In this document: positions 43,638-53,725 of the stretch, piece by piece
Position numbering within the stretch: position 1 is the stretch's first letter
Layout: each line of letters opens with the position of its first letter
The notes under the pieces: model-generated
Seen by the model: the letters and a program-made list of their open reading frames with translations, nothing else
What the model was told of the DNA's origin: nothing
The model's database searches: none
Made by a program: the position numbers and the translations under genes
NCBI GenBank assembly: GCA_046331565.1
Contig: JAXLQP010000008.1
Location: forward strand, 124,001 to 188,000
Direction: 5' to 3'
DNA: 64,000 nt
Origin: DASRDU01 sp046331565
GTDB taxonomy: Bacteria; Acidobacteriota; Blastocatellia; RBC074

Positions 43638-45449
43638 ATGACTTGCCGCATGAGCAGACTAATTCTTTCCGGTCTGATGTTGCTGCTGCTGAGTGCCGCC
43701 ACTATTCAGGGCCAGGCACAGTCAGCCGCTGCTCCCGAACTGATTAATGTGCAGGGCAAGCTGAGTGATGCCTCAGGCACGCCGGTCAGCGGACAGGCGC
43801 AGATGATCTTTGTGATCTTTGACGCTGAAACCGATGGCAACGAATTGTGGCGCGAAGGGCCGCTGAATGTGACGCTCACGCGCGGCATTTACAACGTGCT
43901 GCTCGGCAGCACCGCGCCGCTGCCTGCCACCATCTTCAAAACCGGATCGGTTCGTTATCTCGAAATCACGGTCAACGGTGAAACGCTCACCCCGCGCCAG
44001 CGCATCGCTTCAGCAGCTTACGTCCTGGGCGGCAACCAGGGCGCACCCGGCCCCAAAGGCGACAAGGGCGACAGGGGCGACACAGGCCCGACCGGATTGC
44101 AGGGTGACAAAGGCGATAAAGGCGACAAGGGCGATAAGGGTGACGCCGGGCCGCAGGGCCTCAAAGGTGATAAAGGTGATAAAGGCGACCTGGGCAGCAA
44201 GGGTGACAAAGGTGATAAAGGTGACAAGGGCGACAAAGGCGACCTGGGGCCTGCCGGTGGCATTGGTCTGATTGAATCAGCCTTGACTTTCAACCCTGAG
44301 GCTCCGGCCAGAACAGTTCTGACCGTTTCGAACTCAGCGGCTTTTGTGACCGGACAGGCCGTGATGATTACGGCTTCCGGCAAGGCTCCGACTTACGGGC
44401 GCGTGACTGCGGTACTGAGCGCGACGAGCATCGAATTCACTCCGGATTCAAACGTGGGCGAGCAGCCCGCCACAGCAGTTTCTTACGCAGCAGGCAGCGC
44501 CACGCTCTCCATCACCGGCGAACGCGGCGCGGCGGCAAAGATCAGCGCCGGTTCAGTCACCACCGCGCTGATTGCTGATGGCTCAATTACAGCCGACAAG
44601 ATTGCAGCAGGCGTGATCAAAGGCAGCCACATTGCCGATGCGACCATCACGGCCAGCAAACTGATCGGCGGCGCAGGCAGCGGGCTTGATGCCGACACGG
44701 TTGACGGGCGGCACGCCAGCGACTTCGCCCCGGCCAGCGGCGCGACCGGCTACATTCAGAATGGCGCAACACCGCAGGCGGCGAATTTCAATGTCACTGG
44801 CAGCGGCACGGTCGGTACGAATCTGACTGTCGGCGGCGATCTCGCGGTCAACGGCAAAATCAGTCTGGGCAGCGGCTCGCTGACGGCGGGCAATATTCAG
44901 GCAACGGCGCTGATTTCGACGGCGGCGAACGGGACGGCCCCGCTGACGGTCAATTCAAAAACGCTGGTGACGAATCTGAATGCTGAATTCGTCGGCGGCA
45001 AAAGCGCGGCTGAACTGGCGCCGAAACTCACCCAGGCGATTGATTTCACGCCGGGCGGGCAGTTGTCGGTTGATCGCAATCAGTTCACGAATGTGCCGGG
45101 CGCGGCGGGAACTTTCACTTCAACCGGGCGTGCATTGCACATTTCATTCAGCACCAGCGCTTATCAGGAATTCCTCTGCGCCGGAGCGCGCATTGAATAT
45201 GCCCTGAAAATTGACAGCACGCTCGTCGTGCTGGGCCGCCTGAGCTTCATTGCCAATATGGGCGTCGGCACAGCCATCAACGGCGTTCGCCAGTACGCGC
45301 ACTTCAGCAAGGTCACGACCAGCATTCCTGCCGGTAATCACACGATTCAGGTGCAGTGGCGGCTGGTTGACGCGGCGGGTTGCGCCATCGGATATGCCGA
45401 TGACAGCGATTACTTTCAGGTCTCAATTATCGAAGGCGGCATCAACTGA
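43638..45449 (+). CDS. Secreted protein with collagen-like Gly-X-Y repeat
   Basis: A 603-residue secreted protein: signal peptide (1-28, after MTCRMSRLILSGL), a beta domain (about 32-130, PELINVQGKLSDASGTPVSG, which resembles fibre N-terminal folds), 24 uninterrupted Gly-X-Y triplets (about 135-207, dominated by GDK, GPK and GPQ), then a C-terminal beta part (about 320-603). The DNA of the triplets (44040-44258) is repetitive with GACAAAGG words. Collagen-like stems form trimeric fibres. It could be a surface or phage-tail-like fibre; no phage genes are near. Start uncertain between 43638 and 43650. Confidence 0.75.
   Translation: MTCRMSRLILSGLMLLLLSAATIQGQAQSAAAPELINVQGKLSDASGTPVSGQAQMIFVIFDAETDGNELWREGPLNVTLTRGIYNVLLGSTAPLPATIFKTGSVRYLEITVNGETLTPRQRIASAAYVLGGNQGAPGPKGDKGDRGDTGPTGLQGDKGDKGDKGDKGDAGPQGLKGDKGDKGDLGSKGDKGDKGDKGDKGDLGPAGGIGLIESALTFNPEAPARTVLTVSNSAAFVTGQAVMITASGKAPTYGRVTAVLSATSIEFTPDSNVGEQPATAVSYAAGSATLSITGERGAAAKISAGSVTTALIADGSITADKIAAGVIKGSHIADATITASKLIGGAGSGLDADTVDGRHASDFAPASGATGYIQNGATPQAANFNVTGSGTVGTNLTVGGDLAVNGKISLGSGSLTAGNIQATALISTAANGTAPLTVNSKTLVTNLNAEFVGGKSAAELAPKLTQAIDFTPGGQLSVDRNQFTNVPGAAGTFTSTGRALHISFSTSAYQEFLCAGARIEYALKIDSTLVVLGRLSFIANMGVGTAINGVRQYAHFSKVTTSIPAGNHTIQVQWRLVDAAGCAIGYADDSDYFQVSIIEGGIN
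44040..44258 (+). repeat. Collagen-triplet coding repeat
   Basis: In-frame tandem 9-bp units (GGYGACAAR type) coding 24 Gly-X-Y triplets. Nearly identical codons make the stretch prone to length change by slippage. Confidence 0.85.
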
Positions 45450-45622
45450 AGCCGCGCTGAAAAAGACTGAATAACCAGGCAGACAGATTTTGATTTACTG
45501 AGTTCCCGGCGGCACGAAAAATCCTCACCCCACAGTCAACACTGACGTGCCGCCGTTGCAGGCCCGGATTTCGAAGGCAGCTTCGGATTCCGGGCAGTTC
45601 GTAAAGCGCAAAGCCAGGGCGG

Positions 45623-46660
45623 ATGACGATGATCAACTCACACAAACTACACCCTTCCGTGCTGGCCGCTGACCGCTCGCTGTTTGCGGCGTGGCTGTCC
45701 GGCTTCATTTCGCTGGCGCTGCAACTGGCGGCGGTGCTGCTGCTGGCCGTGCTGCTGCTGAGTCTGACGGCAAAGGCGCAGGAACTTTCAGCCGCCGAGC
45801 GCAATGCCGGACAGGCACAAAGCGCAAATTACAAAGTTTCGACGCAGGCCGTCACCGGGGGCGGCGGCGCAGCCGAATCGAAGAACTTCAAAGCCGTCAC
45901 CGCCATTTCGCCACAAACCGCTGGCCTGCTCAAAAGCCGCAACTTTCAGCTTGAACTAGGCGTGCTGACTTCGGATGAAATCAACGGCAAACAGCCGACG
46001 ATGGTTTCAGCCGCGAATTATCAGGCTCCGGTGGCGCCCGGTTCGATTGCGGCAATTTTCGGCGTGCATCTGGCGACGAATGATGCTGCCGCAGTGGCGT
46101 TGCCGCTGCCGCTCAACCTGGCGGGCACCAGCGTGAAAATCAACGGGCGTCCGAGCCGTCTGTTTTATGTCGGCGATGACGCGCCTGCCGGTTACGGCCA
46201 GATCAATCTGCTCGTGCCGCCTGAAACCGAACCGGGGATGGCTGAGGTCGAAATCACGGCGGCGGACGGGATGGTTTCGCTGACGCGGGTGCTGATCGCT
46301 CCGGTCGCGCCGTCACTTTTCACGGCAGATGCCACCGGAGCAGGCGAAGCGGCGGCCCTGGCCACGCCGGACGGGATTCATTACTTCACGGCTCCGTTCG
46401 AAGTGACGGTGGATGGCAGGCCGAATTACCTGGTGCTGTTCGGGACGGGCATTCGCAACGTGAGCAGCGCCGACCGGGTGCAGGTGACGATTGACGGGAT
46501 CGCGGCGCAGGTGGTTTATGCCGGGCCGCACGGGTCGCTGGCCGGGCTTGATCAAATCAATGTCATCATTCCGCAACAGCTCCGCAGCAAAGGGACTGTA
46601 AATGTAACACTCGTGGTGGACGGGATTCCGGCCAGCACAGTGCAGATTCGCATCAAGTGA
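45623..46660 (+). CDS. Secreted TIGR03437-domain protein
   Basis: A 345-residue secreted protein: signal-like N-terminus (about 20-52, hydrophobic with AAVLLLAVLLL) and a C-terminal TIGR03437-type domain (about 128-345: VSAANYQAPVAPGSIAAIFGVHLA, GYGQINLLVPPETEPGMAEV, LTPA-like strands and DQINVIIPQQLRSKGTVNVTLVVDG). This domain is typical of acidobacteria (Solibacter). Function unknown, probably cell-surface beta structure. It directly follows the collagen-like gene (174-bp gap) on the same strand. Confidence 0.82.
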   Translation: MTMINSHKLHPSVLAADRSLFAAWLSGFISLALQLAAVLLLAVLLLSLTAKAQELSAAERNAGQAQSANYKVSTQAVTGGGGAAESKNFKAVTAISPQTAGLLKSRNFQLELGVLTSDEINGKQPTMVSAANYQAPVAPGSIAAIFGVHLATNDAAAVALPLPLNLAGTSVKINGRPSRLFYVGDDAPAGYGQINLLVPPETEPGMAEVEITAADGMVSLTRVLIAPVAPSLFTADATGAGEAAALATPDGIHYFTAPFEVTVDGRPNYLVLFGTGIRNVSSADRVQVTIDGIAAQVVYAGPHGSLAGLDQINVIIPQQLRSKGTVNVTLVVDGIPASTVQIRIK

Positions 46661-47438
46661 TTCTGATTGCGCCACCGCCAGTCGCAGTCAGCAGTTCCCG
46701 AGAGAGCCTGAGTGCCGAAGTTTCGAGTCATTATCTGTTCTCACTTTATCACTTGCCGCAGCTTTTCCCTGCCTGATGGCCGGGAAGGGGTGCGGCTGGC
46801 GGCGTTTTGTCGGCCTGACAAATGATGGCTTCCGCGCCGGGCCGTGAGGGTCTGTGAATCGCTGAAGTCATTGGGAATCTTTGACAAGCTATCTCTTGAC
46901 TGACCGCAGGGGGAGGACTAAGATGCGCCCGAATACGGGGCAACTTCACAGCTTTTGAAAACCTCAACCGCCTCTTTTCAAAGCTGGAATTTCCGCTGTT
47001 GCCTGTCTGTTATTCCTCACAATCTCTGAATTCGCAGAACGAGATCAGGATTGCACGAAGCATTTGGTATTAAGCTTTTGGTTTGACAACAGACGTTGCT
47101 CCGGCAAGCCGCTTCCTCACCTCATCCCATGTTCCCTCAGTCTCGGCGGAGGTTGTCGTTGCCGCGCAATTCCCCCAGCACACCGCATCCGGGCATCAGC
47201 AGGAGCTGCTGTTCCGCAGACTCTTCAGGAAGCTTTCGATCATTCCCCGTTTGTCCTGAAGTGGGAGTCGGGTTTGAGCTGAGATCACGACGGCAGCAGG
47301 TTCGGACTCCGGGCACGTGATCACGGTCAGGCGGGAAGCGGGTTTCATCGCCATCATCAGATTTCAGGTTTTTGTCAGCAGTGTCGTGCGGAGGTCAGGT
47401 TCCGCGCTTTCAGGACAGGAAAAAGGAGTTAGATCATC
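46661..47438. other. Long gene-free leader before the NHL giant gene
   Basis: 778 bp without a credible gene. A promoter-like pair TTGACT-17-TAAGAT is at 46896-46924. A GC-rich hairpin (46756-46795, CCGCA.. TTCCC paired with GGGAA.. TGCGG) lies just after the TIGR03437 gene. The gene itself has a good AAAAGGAG site at 47428. If the promoter is real, the leader is about 500 nt. Confidence 0.4.
46896..46924 (+). promoter_or_regulatory. Candidate sigma70 promoter (weak)
   Basis: TTGACT (46896-46901), 17-bp spacer, TAAGAT (46919-46924). Fits the consensus by eye, but the spacer is very G-rich and no other evidence was found. Confidence 0.35.
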
Positions 47439-50400
47439 ATGGCTGGTCGCAAATTCATCAAGTCTTTCTTCCATCATGCCTCGCGCAGCGCCGTTGTGGT
47501 GTTGTGCGCGGCCATCGTTCTGGCGGCAGGCAGTCTGACCGGACTGCGTCGCATGACGGCACAGCAGGCATTTCGCGCGCTCAGCAGCGCCGCTCCGGCG
47601 GTCAGCACGGCCACAACCAGCGCGATGCAGGAGCCGATCACCGGCAGCAGCGATGCGGTTACGCTCGGAGAATTTACCGGCAGCCTGGATGCAAAATCCG
47701 GTGAACTGAAAATCACGCCGAAAACGCAGGCCAAGGGTCGCTATGTGGCGTACAGCCGCAGCGATCCGGGAACGGTTCTGCCGCCCGGCTCCTTCACCGT
47801 CCGACTGACAGACACCAACGGCGCGGGAGCCGACAGCGTCTTTCTGCCGGGCAGCGGAACGGTCAGCGGCGAAATTGAAATCCTGAACAATTCAGCGACC
47901 ACCTTCTACAACACGCGCCTGATTTTCACCAGCTTCAGAGTCAGCAATGCAGGCGGCGCGGCGGCTTCAAATTCACCCACCACCGGCGGCGTGGCGTTCT
48001 ATAACGATGGCCAGGTGGCTTACAACAACCAGCTCAATGTCTCGCGCGCTTACGGTGACATCGCTCCGGGCGGTTCCGGCAAAGCCGTCTGGACTTTTGC
48101 CGTCCCGACCAGCGGGCCGACCTTCTTCTTTCAGTTTCAGGTGCTGGCCGATTTAGGCGTCGCGGCGGAAAGCGTCGAACCCGCAGCCGTGCAGGTCAGC
48201 AGCAGCGCCGGTTCGACGGTGAATCTCAACGGGCGCGGTTTTGTCACCACTCCGACCCTGCCAGCGGTGCAACTGCTCAGAAATGACGGCAGCGTGGCGG
48301 CGACCTTACAGGTCAATTCAGGCAATCCGACTCAGCTCAACGTCACCATTCCTGCCGGAACCGCGCCGGGCATTTATGGCCTGCGGGTGATCAATTCCGG
48401 CGGCACAGCGGGGGGCCTCGGTTCAAGTGCGATCAGCAACCGGCTGACCGTCACCGGAGTGCCGACATCAACTCTGTCAGGTCTGATCAGCAGCCTGAGC
48501 GGCCCCGGCCCGTATCTGGTCAACAGTAATCTCGTCTTTGGTTCAGACATCAGCATTCCTGCCGGAACGGTTTTCTATTTCGCCAGCGGCGCGACCCTGC
48601 AACTGGCGGCGAGCGGCAATCTGACGGCGAATGGCGGCATTCCCGGCATTTCCAGCACCGCGCCGGGCCAGATCGTGTTCACGGCGCAGCGCAGCCCCGG
48701 CCAGGGAATTCCCAGTCAGGGCGCGTGGGGCGGCATTGATGCGACCAGCACGGCCAGCGGCATTCTGATGACGATGCGCAACTGCGTGGTTGAATACGGC
48801 GGGCTGTCAGGTGGCGCGCAGATCAGGCTGACCGGATCAGGTCGTCGTCTGCGTTTTACGGACAGCGTCTGCCGTCGCAGTGGTGGCACCGGCGTTGACG
48901 CCAGCGGCACGAGCGACCGGCTCGAAGGCTTTGCCCGTTCGCGGCTGGACAACAACGGCACGGCGGGCAGCGATGTGGCGGTGCTGCTGAGCGGTAACGC
49001 CGCGCTCGGCCTTTACGACCTTGACGGCACGACGAGCGGCACGGGTGTCGCTGATGCCAACTACTACTATTCGTCGGCCAATTCATTCAATGGCAACAGC
49101 GGCAATTTCATTCAGATCGGCACGGACGGTTCGGCAGCCTCGAATGATTTCACCAGATCAGGCGTTCTCGTCGGTCAGGGCGAAACGCCGATTCACCTGC
49201 GCGGTTCACTCAGCAACCCGGCCATCGTCGGCAGCAGTTCACTGGTTGAACTTTCAATCAATGCGGGCGCGGAAATCAGGCTGGCTCCGGGCACTGACCT
49301 GCAGGCCGGTGATTCGGCTCAGGATTTGCGCGGCGGCATTTCGGCCAACGGTCTGCCCGGCATCACTCAGGTGCCCGGCGCGGCTTTCGGCAGTTCAAAA
49401 TACATCACCTTTGACCGCATCGGCGGCAGCAACTGGGGCGCGATCTACTTTTCCAGAAACGCCCCGGCCAGTTCGATTCTCAATTACGTCAGCGTGAAAA
49501 ACGGCGGCGCGAGCGCGCTCGGCAATGCGGCGGTGCTGGCTGAAGGCGTCGTCGTGCAGGTCACCAATTCAGAGATCACCGGCAGTTCAACCGGCAGCGT
49601 GCTGGCTTATGCCGGTGGCAACATTCTCACCAGCAGCGCCACGTTTGGCAGCACCAATGCGCCGCTGATTGATTCGATTGCCGGCGGTCTGCTCGGTGAT
49701 GGCAATCTCGCAACCCAGGCGCATCTCGGCCGGCCGACAGCCGTCGTGGCTGATCCGCTGGGTCGGGGCCTGTATGTGGCCGATTACACTTCGTCCATCA
49801 CCTATATTCGTTTCATCAACACCACCATTGCGCCGCAGTTCATTGCCGGACAGCGCATCGCGCCGGGAACGATTCAGGCGCTGGCCGGACGCGAAGGCGG
49901 CGATCTGTCAGAAAACGTCTCCGGCCTGTCCGCCGACCTGGGAGCAATCAGTGGCCTGGCCGTCAGCCCGGATGGCAACTTTCTGTACTTTGCCAACACG
50001 GTTGATGCGGTGGTTCGCGCGCTGAATCTGTCGAACAACACTCTGACGATTGTCGGAGGCACGGTGGGTTCGGGCAATGTGCGGACGGTGGCTGACAATG
50101 CGGTTGGTTTTTCGACCGCGATGAGCGACATCACAGTCACCAGCGGCGGCGACCTGCTGGTGGTGGATTCAGACAACTTGGCCAACAAGGTCTTTCGTCT
50201 GGCCGCCAGTCGCAATTCAGCCAGCGCACCGGCGACGGTAGTGGCAGGTCGCAACAAGACGACACCTGATGAAAAGAATGATGCCAATAACCCGACCTTC
50301 GCGCCAGGCCCGGCCACCAGCCTGCTGCTGTTCCAGCCGCGCGCGGTCGAAACCGATTCCAATGGCAATTTCTATGTGACCGACACTGGTCACGGTCGGG

Positions 50401-51995
50401 TGATCAAGGTTGACAATGCCGGCAATGCCTCGCTGCTGGTGCAGTTCACGCCTGGCGCGAGCGGGCCTTATCCGAACAGTCTTGCTGTTTACAACGGCAA
50501 CGTTTACACCGCCAATGGCAATCAGCAGGTGGTCGTGCGGCTGACGGCGGGCGGGCCATCCATCGTTGCCGGAACCGGATCATTCGGCAGCGGCCCAGGT
50601 GGTTCGGTCAGCGGCACCGGATCATTCTGTGATTACTCGTCCTCAAACTGTGGTGACGGCGGCAGCGGCACTTCAGCCGGGTTCCAGTTCCCTGGCACGA
50701 GCGCATCAACCGGCATTGCGGCTGACAGTCACGGCCTTTACATTCTCGACCAGACCTTGATTTCACGAGGCCGCGTTCGTTACCTGAACCTGAGCGGTTC
50801 AGCCGTGACTCTGGCCGGTGTGACAATCAATTCCAATGCCGTCAACACCATTGCAGGAACCGGCCTGCCCATGCCATATGACAAGGGGCTGGCCACCAGC
50901 GCCATTACCAACACACCGACCGGAGTGGCAGTAGACGCCAATAACAACATCTGGTTTTCTGACACTCAGAACAACCATCTGCGTTTCTTCAATCGCGGCA
51001 CCACCACCGTGACCCTGTTCCAGGGAACCACCGCAGAAAAGACTGTTCCGCCCGGCGTCATTGTTACGGTTGATGATGACAACTCCACTGGTGATAACTG
51101 TCCGGTCAATCAGGCCACCTTCAGCCGCCCGCAGGGTCTGACGGTGACCTCACAGGGAATCTTTGTGGCCGATTCGACGCGCGGTCAGCCCGTGCCTGCC
51201 GGCCTCAGTGGCCGCCGGAGCGGGATCGTGCGTTTCATCAACACGACCAGTCAGCCGGTGACGCTGTTTCCGAATACGGCAGTCGCCGTGACGGTTCCAC
51301 CGGGCAACATTTCAACCGTCGTCGGAGGCGGGACGGCAGTCGAGGACATCAACACATCTGGCAGCAACATCAACAATGTGGTGCTGGTTGACCCGACTGA
51401 TGTGGTGGTCAATGACAACTTCATCTATGTCACTGACGCGGGCAATGACACGGTGCGCAAGGTCAACCGCGCCACGGGTCTGGTGGTGTCGCTGACGGCC
51501 ACTTATGTTCCGGCCAGTGAACGCCTGGCGACGGCGAAATACACCGGCCTCGCCTTTGATCCGAGCGGGCGGCTGTATCTGGTCAACACGACCTCAGGTC
51601 TGGTGCTGCGCGAAAGCGGCGCTGGCACCGGCCAGTTCTCAACGATGAATACCACCGCGCTCAACAAGCCGAAGGACGTCGCGGTTGATGCGGCGGGCAA
51701 TGCCTACGTCACCAACGCCGGAACCAGTCAGATTCTCAAAATCAGCGCGAACGGCACCGTGACTGCCGTTGCCGGAATCAGCACCGTTCCGACCGGCCTC
51801 GGATTTATGAATTACAGTGGCGATCAGGGCGATGCCCGGCAGGCCCGGCTGAATATTGATCCACTTGATTTCAACGCCAAAGTCAGCAGCACCTCGCCGC
51901 AGAATGTGCCGCAGACGGTTGGCATTGCACTGAGCAGTTCCGGCGAAATCATTTTCACCGACACCAGAAACAACCGGATTCGCCGAATCCGCTAA
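47439..51995 (+). CDS. Giant secreted NHL-repeat protein
   Basis: A 1518-residue secreted protein. Order: signal segment (about 1-42), beta-sandwich (about 60-245), IPT/TIG-like region (about 255-345, PAAVQVSSSAGSTVNLNGRGFVTTPTLP), right-handed beta-helix-like segment (about 360-750) and an NHL-type propeller (about 760-1518), with repeats such as GLAVSPDGNFLYFANT, GVAVDANNNIWFSD and DVAVDAAGNAYVTN. Such proteins probably act outside the cell in adhesion or binding; no enzyme motif was seen. AAAAGGAG before the ATG. Followed by a good terminator. Confidence 0.82.
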   Translation: MAGRKFIKSFFHHASRSAVVVLCAAIVLAAGSLTGLRRMTAQQAFRALSSAAPAVSTATTSAMQEPITGSSDAVTLGEFTGSLDAKSGELKITPKTQAKGRYVAYSRSDPGTVLPPGSFTVRLTDTNGAGADSVFLPGSGTVSGEIEILNNSATTFYNTRLIFTSFRVSNAGGAAASNSPTTGGVAFYNDGQVAYNNQLNVSRAYGDIAPGGSGKAVWTFAVPTSGPTFFFQFQVLADLGVAAESVEPAAVQVSSSAGSTVNLNGRGFVTTPTLPAVQLLRNDGSVAATLQVNSGNPTQLNVTIPAGTAPGIYGLRVINSGGTAGGLGSSAISNRLTVTGVPTSTLSGLISSLSGPGPYLVNSNLVFGSDISIPAGTVFYFASGATLQLAASGNLTANGGIPGISSTAPGQIVFTAQRSPGQGIPSQGAWGGIDATSTASGILMTMRNCVVEYGGLSGGAQIRLTGSGRRLRFTDSVCRRSGGTGVDASGTSDRLEGFARSRLDNNGTAGSDVAVLLSGNAALGLYDLDGTTSGTGVADANYYYSSANSFNGNSGNFIQIGTDGSAASNDFTRSGVLVGQGETPIHLRGSLSNPAIVGSSSLVELSINAGAEIRLAPGTDLQAGDSAQDLRGGISANGLPGITQVPGAAFGSSKYITFDRIGGSNWGAIYFSRNAPASSILNYVSVKNGGASALGNAAVLAEGVVVQVTNSEITGSSTGSVLAYAGGNILTSSATFGSTNAPLIDSIAGGLLGDGNLATQAHLGRPTAVVADPLGRGLYVADYTSSITYIRFINTTIAPQFIAGQRIAPGTIQALAGREGGDLSENVSGLSADLGAISGLAVSPDGNFLYFANTVDAVVRALNLSNNTLTIVGGTVGSGNVRTVADNAVGFSTAMSDITVTSGGDLLVVDSDNLANKVFRLAASRNSASAPATVVAGRNKTTPDEKNDANNPTFAPGPATSLLLFQPRAVETDSNGNFYVTDTGHGRVIKVDNAGNASLLVQFTPGASGPYPNSLAVYNGNVYTANGNQQVVVRLTAGGPSIVAGTGSFGSGPGGSVSGTGSFCDYSSSNCGDGGSGTSAGFQFPGTSASTGIAADSHGLYILDQTLISRGRVRYLNLSGSAVTLAGVTINSNAVNTIAGTGLPMPYDKGLATSAITNTPTGVAVDANNNIWFSDTQNNHLRFFNRGTTTVTLFQGTTAEKTVPPGVIVTVDDDNSTGDNCPVNQATFSRPQGLTVTSQGIFVADSTRGQPVPAGLSGRRSGIVRFINTTSQPVTLFPNTAVAVTVPPGNISTVVGGGTAVEDINTSGSNINNVVLVDPTDVVVNDNFIYVTDAGNDTVRKVNRATGLVVSLTATYVPASERLATAKYTGLAFDPSGRLYLVNTTSGLVLRESGAGTGQFSTMNTTALNKPKDVAVDAAGNAYVTNAGTSQILKISANGTVTAVAGISTVPTGLGFMNYSGDQGDARQARLNIDPLDFNAKVSSTSPQNVPQTVGIALSSSGEIIFTDTRNNRIRRIR

Positions 51996-52006
51996 AACAT
52001 CGCGCA

Positions 52007-52042
52007 GGGTGAGAGGCCGTCCCCGGCTCTCACCCCTTTTTT
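52007..52042 (+). terminator. Rho-independent terminator after NHL gene
   Basis: GGGTGAGAG (52007-52015) with CTCTCACCC (52027-52035), 11-nt loop, then C and six T (52037-52042). It begins 12 bp after the NHL gene stop. Confidence 0.88.
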
Positions 52043-52114
52043 GCGGCCTGTGCGCCTGCACACATTAACAACCCTGACGCAAGCTCTTTGACAAGAAAAA
52101 CGCGGATTCTCTGC

Positions 52115-52144
52115 AACGTCAATGAACGTTACTGAACGTCACTG
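52115..52144. repeat. Three tandem 10-bp repeats upstream of TolB-like gene
   Basis: AACGTCAATG, AACGTTACTG and AACGTCACTG follow one another head to tail at 52115, 52125 and 52135, so each begins one helical turn after the last. A fourth partial copy AACTG follows. They lie about 60 bp before the TolB-like start, a possible operator array. Confidence 0.65.
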
Positions 52145-52205
52145 AACTGTCGTCTGTCACATTAAGTCAAAGCACTCACTCACACCGATTCGGAGGAAAG
52201 CAGAT

Positions 52206-53264
52206 ATGCGTTACTTTCCATTGACCAGGCTGACCAATGAAAAGAGTTCTGAAATTTTCGTGCGTCTGTACCGCACGGCGCAGTGGCTGGCGCTGGGAGC
52301 AGCCCTGCTGATTACGACATCTGTCTCGGCACAAAATCTGGTCAGCGAAGCTGACTATGCCATCTTTGTCTCACAGCGTTCCGGCGCAACCGAGCTGTAC
52401 CTGATTGACCTGAGCACGCATCAGGTCAGCCAGCTCACCGATACCGGACGCGCTCACATCACTCCGTCCATTGCTGCCGGAGCCAGAATGCTGACCTACG
52501 CTTCACGCGAAGGCAGCAGCTATGAACTGTTCACCGCCCAGGTCAGTTCGGCCTGGCGCACCCGTCGTCCGGTACTGGCCGCCATCAACCGGCTGACCAT
52601 CGGAACGTCCGATGAAATCAATCCGTCACTGACCAGCGACGGCTCGAAGATGGCCTTTTTCACCCTCGGCAAGGGCATTGAACTGATGTCGTCGAACGGC
52701 GATGATCGCCGCGTCCTCGTCCCGGTCAGCGACTCATATTTCATCTTCGCGCCGGTCATTTCACCCGACGGCAAACAGGTGGCTTATGTCTCCAACCGCA
52801 GCGGCGCCAACGAAATCTGGCTGACCACCATCACCGGCGCAACACGCCAACTGACCAGCGGCGGCGCGGTTCTGGGCGGCCTGAACTGGTCGGCTGACAG
52901 CCAGCGAATTGTCTTTACAACCACTGCTACAACCAGTAAACTCAGCGGCATCGCCATTGCCAGCGTACCTGATGGGTCATTCAATGTGCTGACCGAAGGC
53001 AACGATGGCGAGGCGGCAATCTCACCGGGCGGGACGTTAATCATCTTTACCTCGCTCCGTGACGGTGACCCTGAACTCTACCTCCTGAATCTGAGATCGG
53101 GCGCAGTTGAGCGGTTGACAAGAAACCCCGGAGTGGATGGCAGCGCGGTCTTCGTCACGATGCCCAGTAATCCAGTCAGGCGCACGCCGACACCGGGTCG
53201 CAGAGTCGCAGACGTTCAGGAAAAACAGGAAACCCGGTATGAATACAGAAAAGTTAATCCCTAA
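52206..53264 (+). CDS. TolB-like beta-propeller protein
   Basis: A 352-residue secreted protein with a signal region (about 25-43) and at least five PD40/TolB-type blades: YAIFVSQRSGATELYLIDL, ITPSIAAGARMLTYASREGSS, INPSLTSDGSKMAFFT, APVISPDGKQVAYVSNRSGANEIW, GLNWSADSQRIVFTTT. TolB-like propellers bind proteins or peptides in the periplasm. GGAGG precedes the ATG. Its last 26 bp overlap the start of the PqqD-like gene, so the two are made together. The C-terminal tail is Arg/Lys-rich. Confidence 0.85.
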   Translation: MRYFPLTRLTNEKSSEIFVRLYRTAQWLALGAALLITTSVSAQNLVSEADYAIFVSQRSGATELYLIDLSTHQVSQLTDTGRAHITPSIAAGARMLTYASREGSSYELFTAQVSSAWRTRRPVLAAINRLTIGTSDEINPSLTSDGSKMAFFTLGKGIELMSSNGDDRRVLVPVSDSYFIFAPVISPDGKQVAYVSNRSGANEIWLTTITGATRQLTSGGAVLGGLNWSADSQRIVFTTTATTSKLSGIAIASVPDGSFNVLTEGNDGEAAISPGGTLIIFTSLRDGDPELYLLNLRSGAVERLTRNPGVDGSAVFVTMPSNPVRRTPTPGRRVADVQEKQETRYEYRKVNP

Positions 53265-53694
53265 CGAGCAGGCCTCGTTTACTGAACTGCTGGAGAATCA
53301 GGAAGGCATCATTCTCGATCTTGAGAACCTTCATTATTACACGCTGAACGCTTCGGCGATCTTCCTGTGGAAGCAGTTGCGCGGTCGGGTCGCGCACACC
53401 GCCGAAACGCTCAGCGCCGCGCTGGCTGGCGCATTCGCCATCAATCGCGCGCAGGCCGAAGCCGACACGCGGGCGTTCATCACGGAACTCAGGCAGTACG
53501 GTCTGGTTTCGACCCTGCCGCTGAGCGCACGGGATACGCTGGCGAAAGTAACTGAAGTGTCAGTCACCGGATTACCAGCTTACGCCGCGCCGCAGTTCAG
53601 TCTGTCGAGTTCGCTCGCTCAGGTTTCACTTTCGGGCGGGTCAAGCGCCACCACTTCAACCGGCGCAATTTCATCACTCTCGTCCGGCTCGTAA
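53239..53694 (+). CDS. PqqD-like protein with Ser/Thr-rich tail
   Basis: A 151-residue protein: a PqqD-type winged domain (about 5-98, with DLENLHYYTLNASAIFLW and FITELRQYGLVSTLPL) followed by a tail in which 14 Ser and 3 Thr occur in the last 31 residues. PqqD domains bind leader peptides of RiPP precursors. Start at 53239 (AGGAAA site), overlapping the TolB-like gene by 26 bp. Followed by a hairpin terminator and an HprK-like kinase. The tail could be a flexible linker or a modification target. Confidence 0.78.
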   Translation: MNTEKLIPNEQASFTELLENQEGIILDLENLHYYTLNASAIFLWKQLRGRVAHTAETLSAALAGAFAINRAQAEADTRAFITELRQYGLVSTLPLSARDTLAKVTEVSVTGLPAYAAPQFSLSSSLAQVSLSGGSSATTSTGAISSLSSGS

Positions 53695-53725
53695 ACAGTC
53701 AGAAACATTCCTCCGAAAACATCTG

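Noticed and set aside
44040..44258. Possible CRISPR or satellite array
   Set aside because: The repeats are in frame 9-bp Gly-X-Y codons of the collagen-like gene, without spacers.
46661..47438. Small ORFs in the long leader before the NHL gene
   Set aside because: Short, unconserved in appearance, without ribosome sites. Treated as non-coding.
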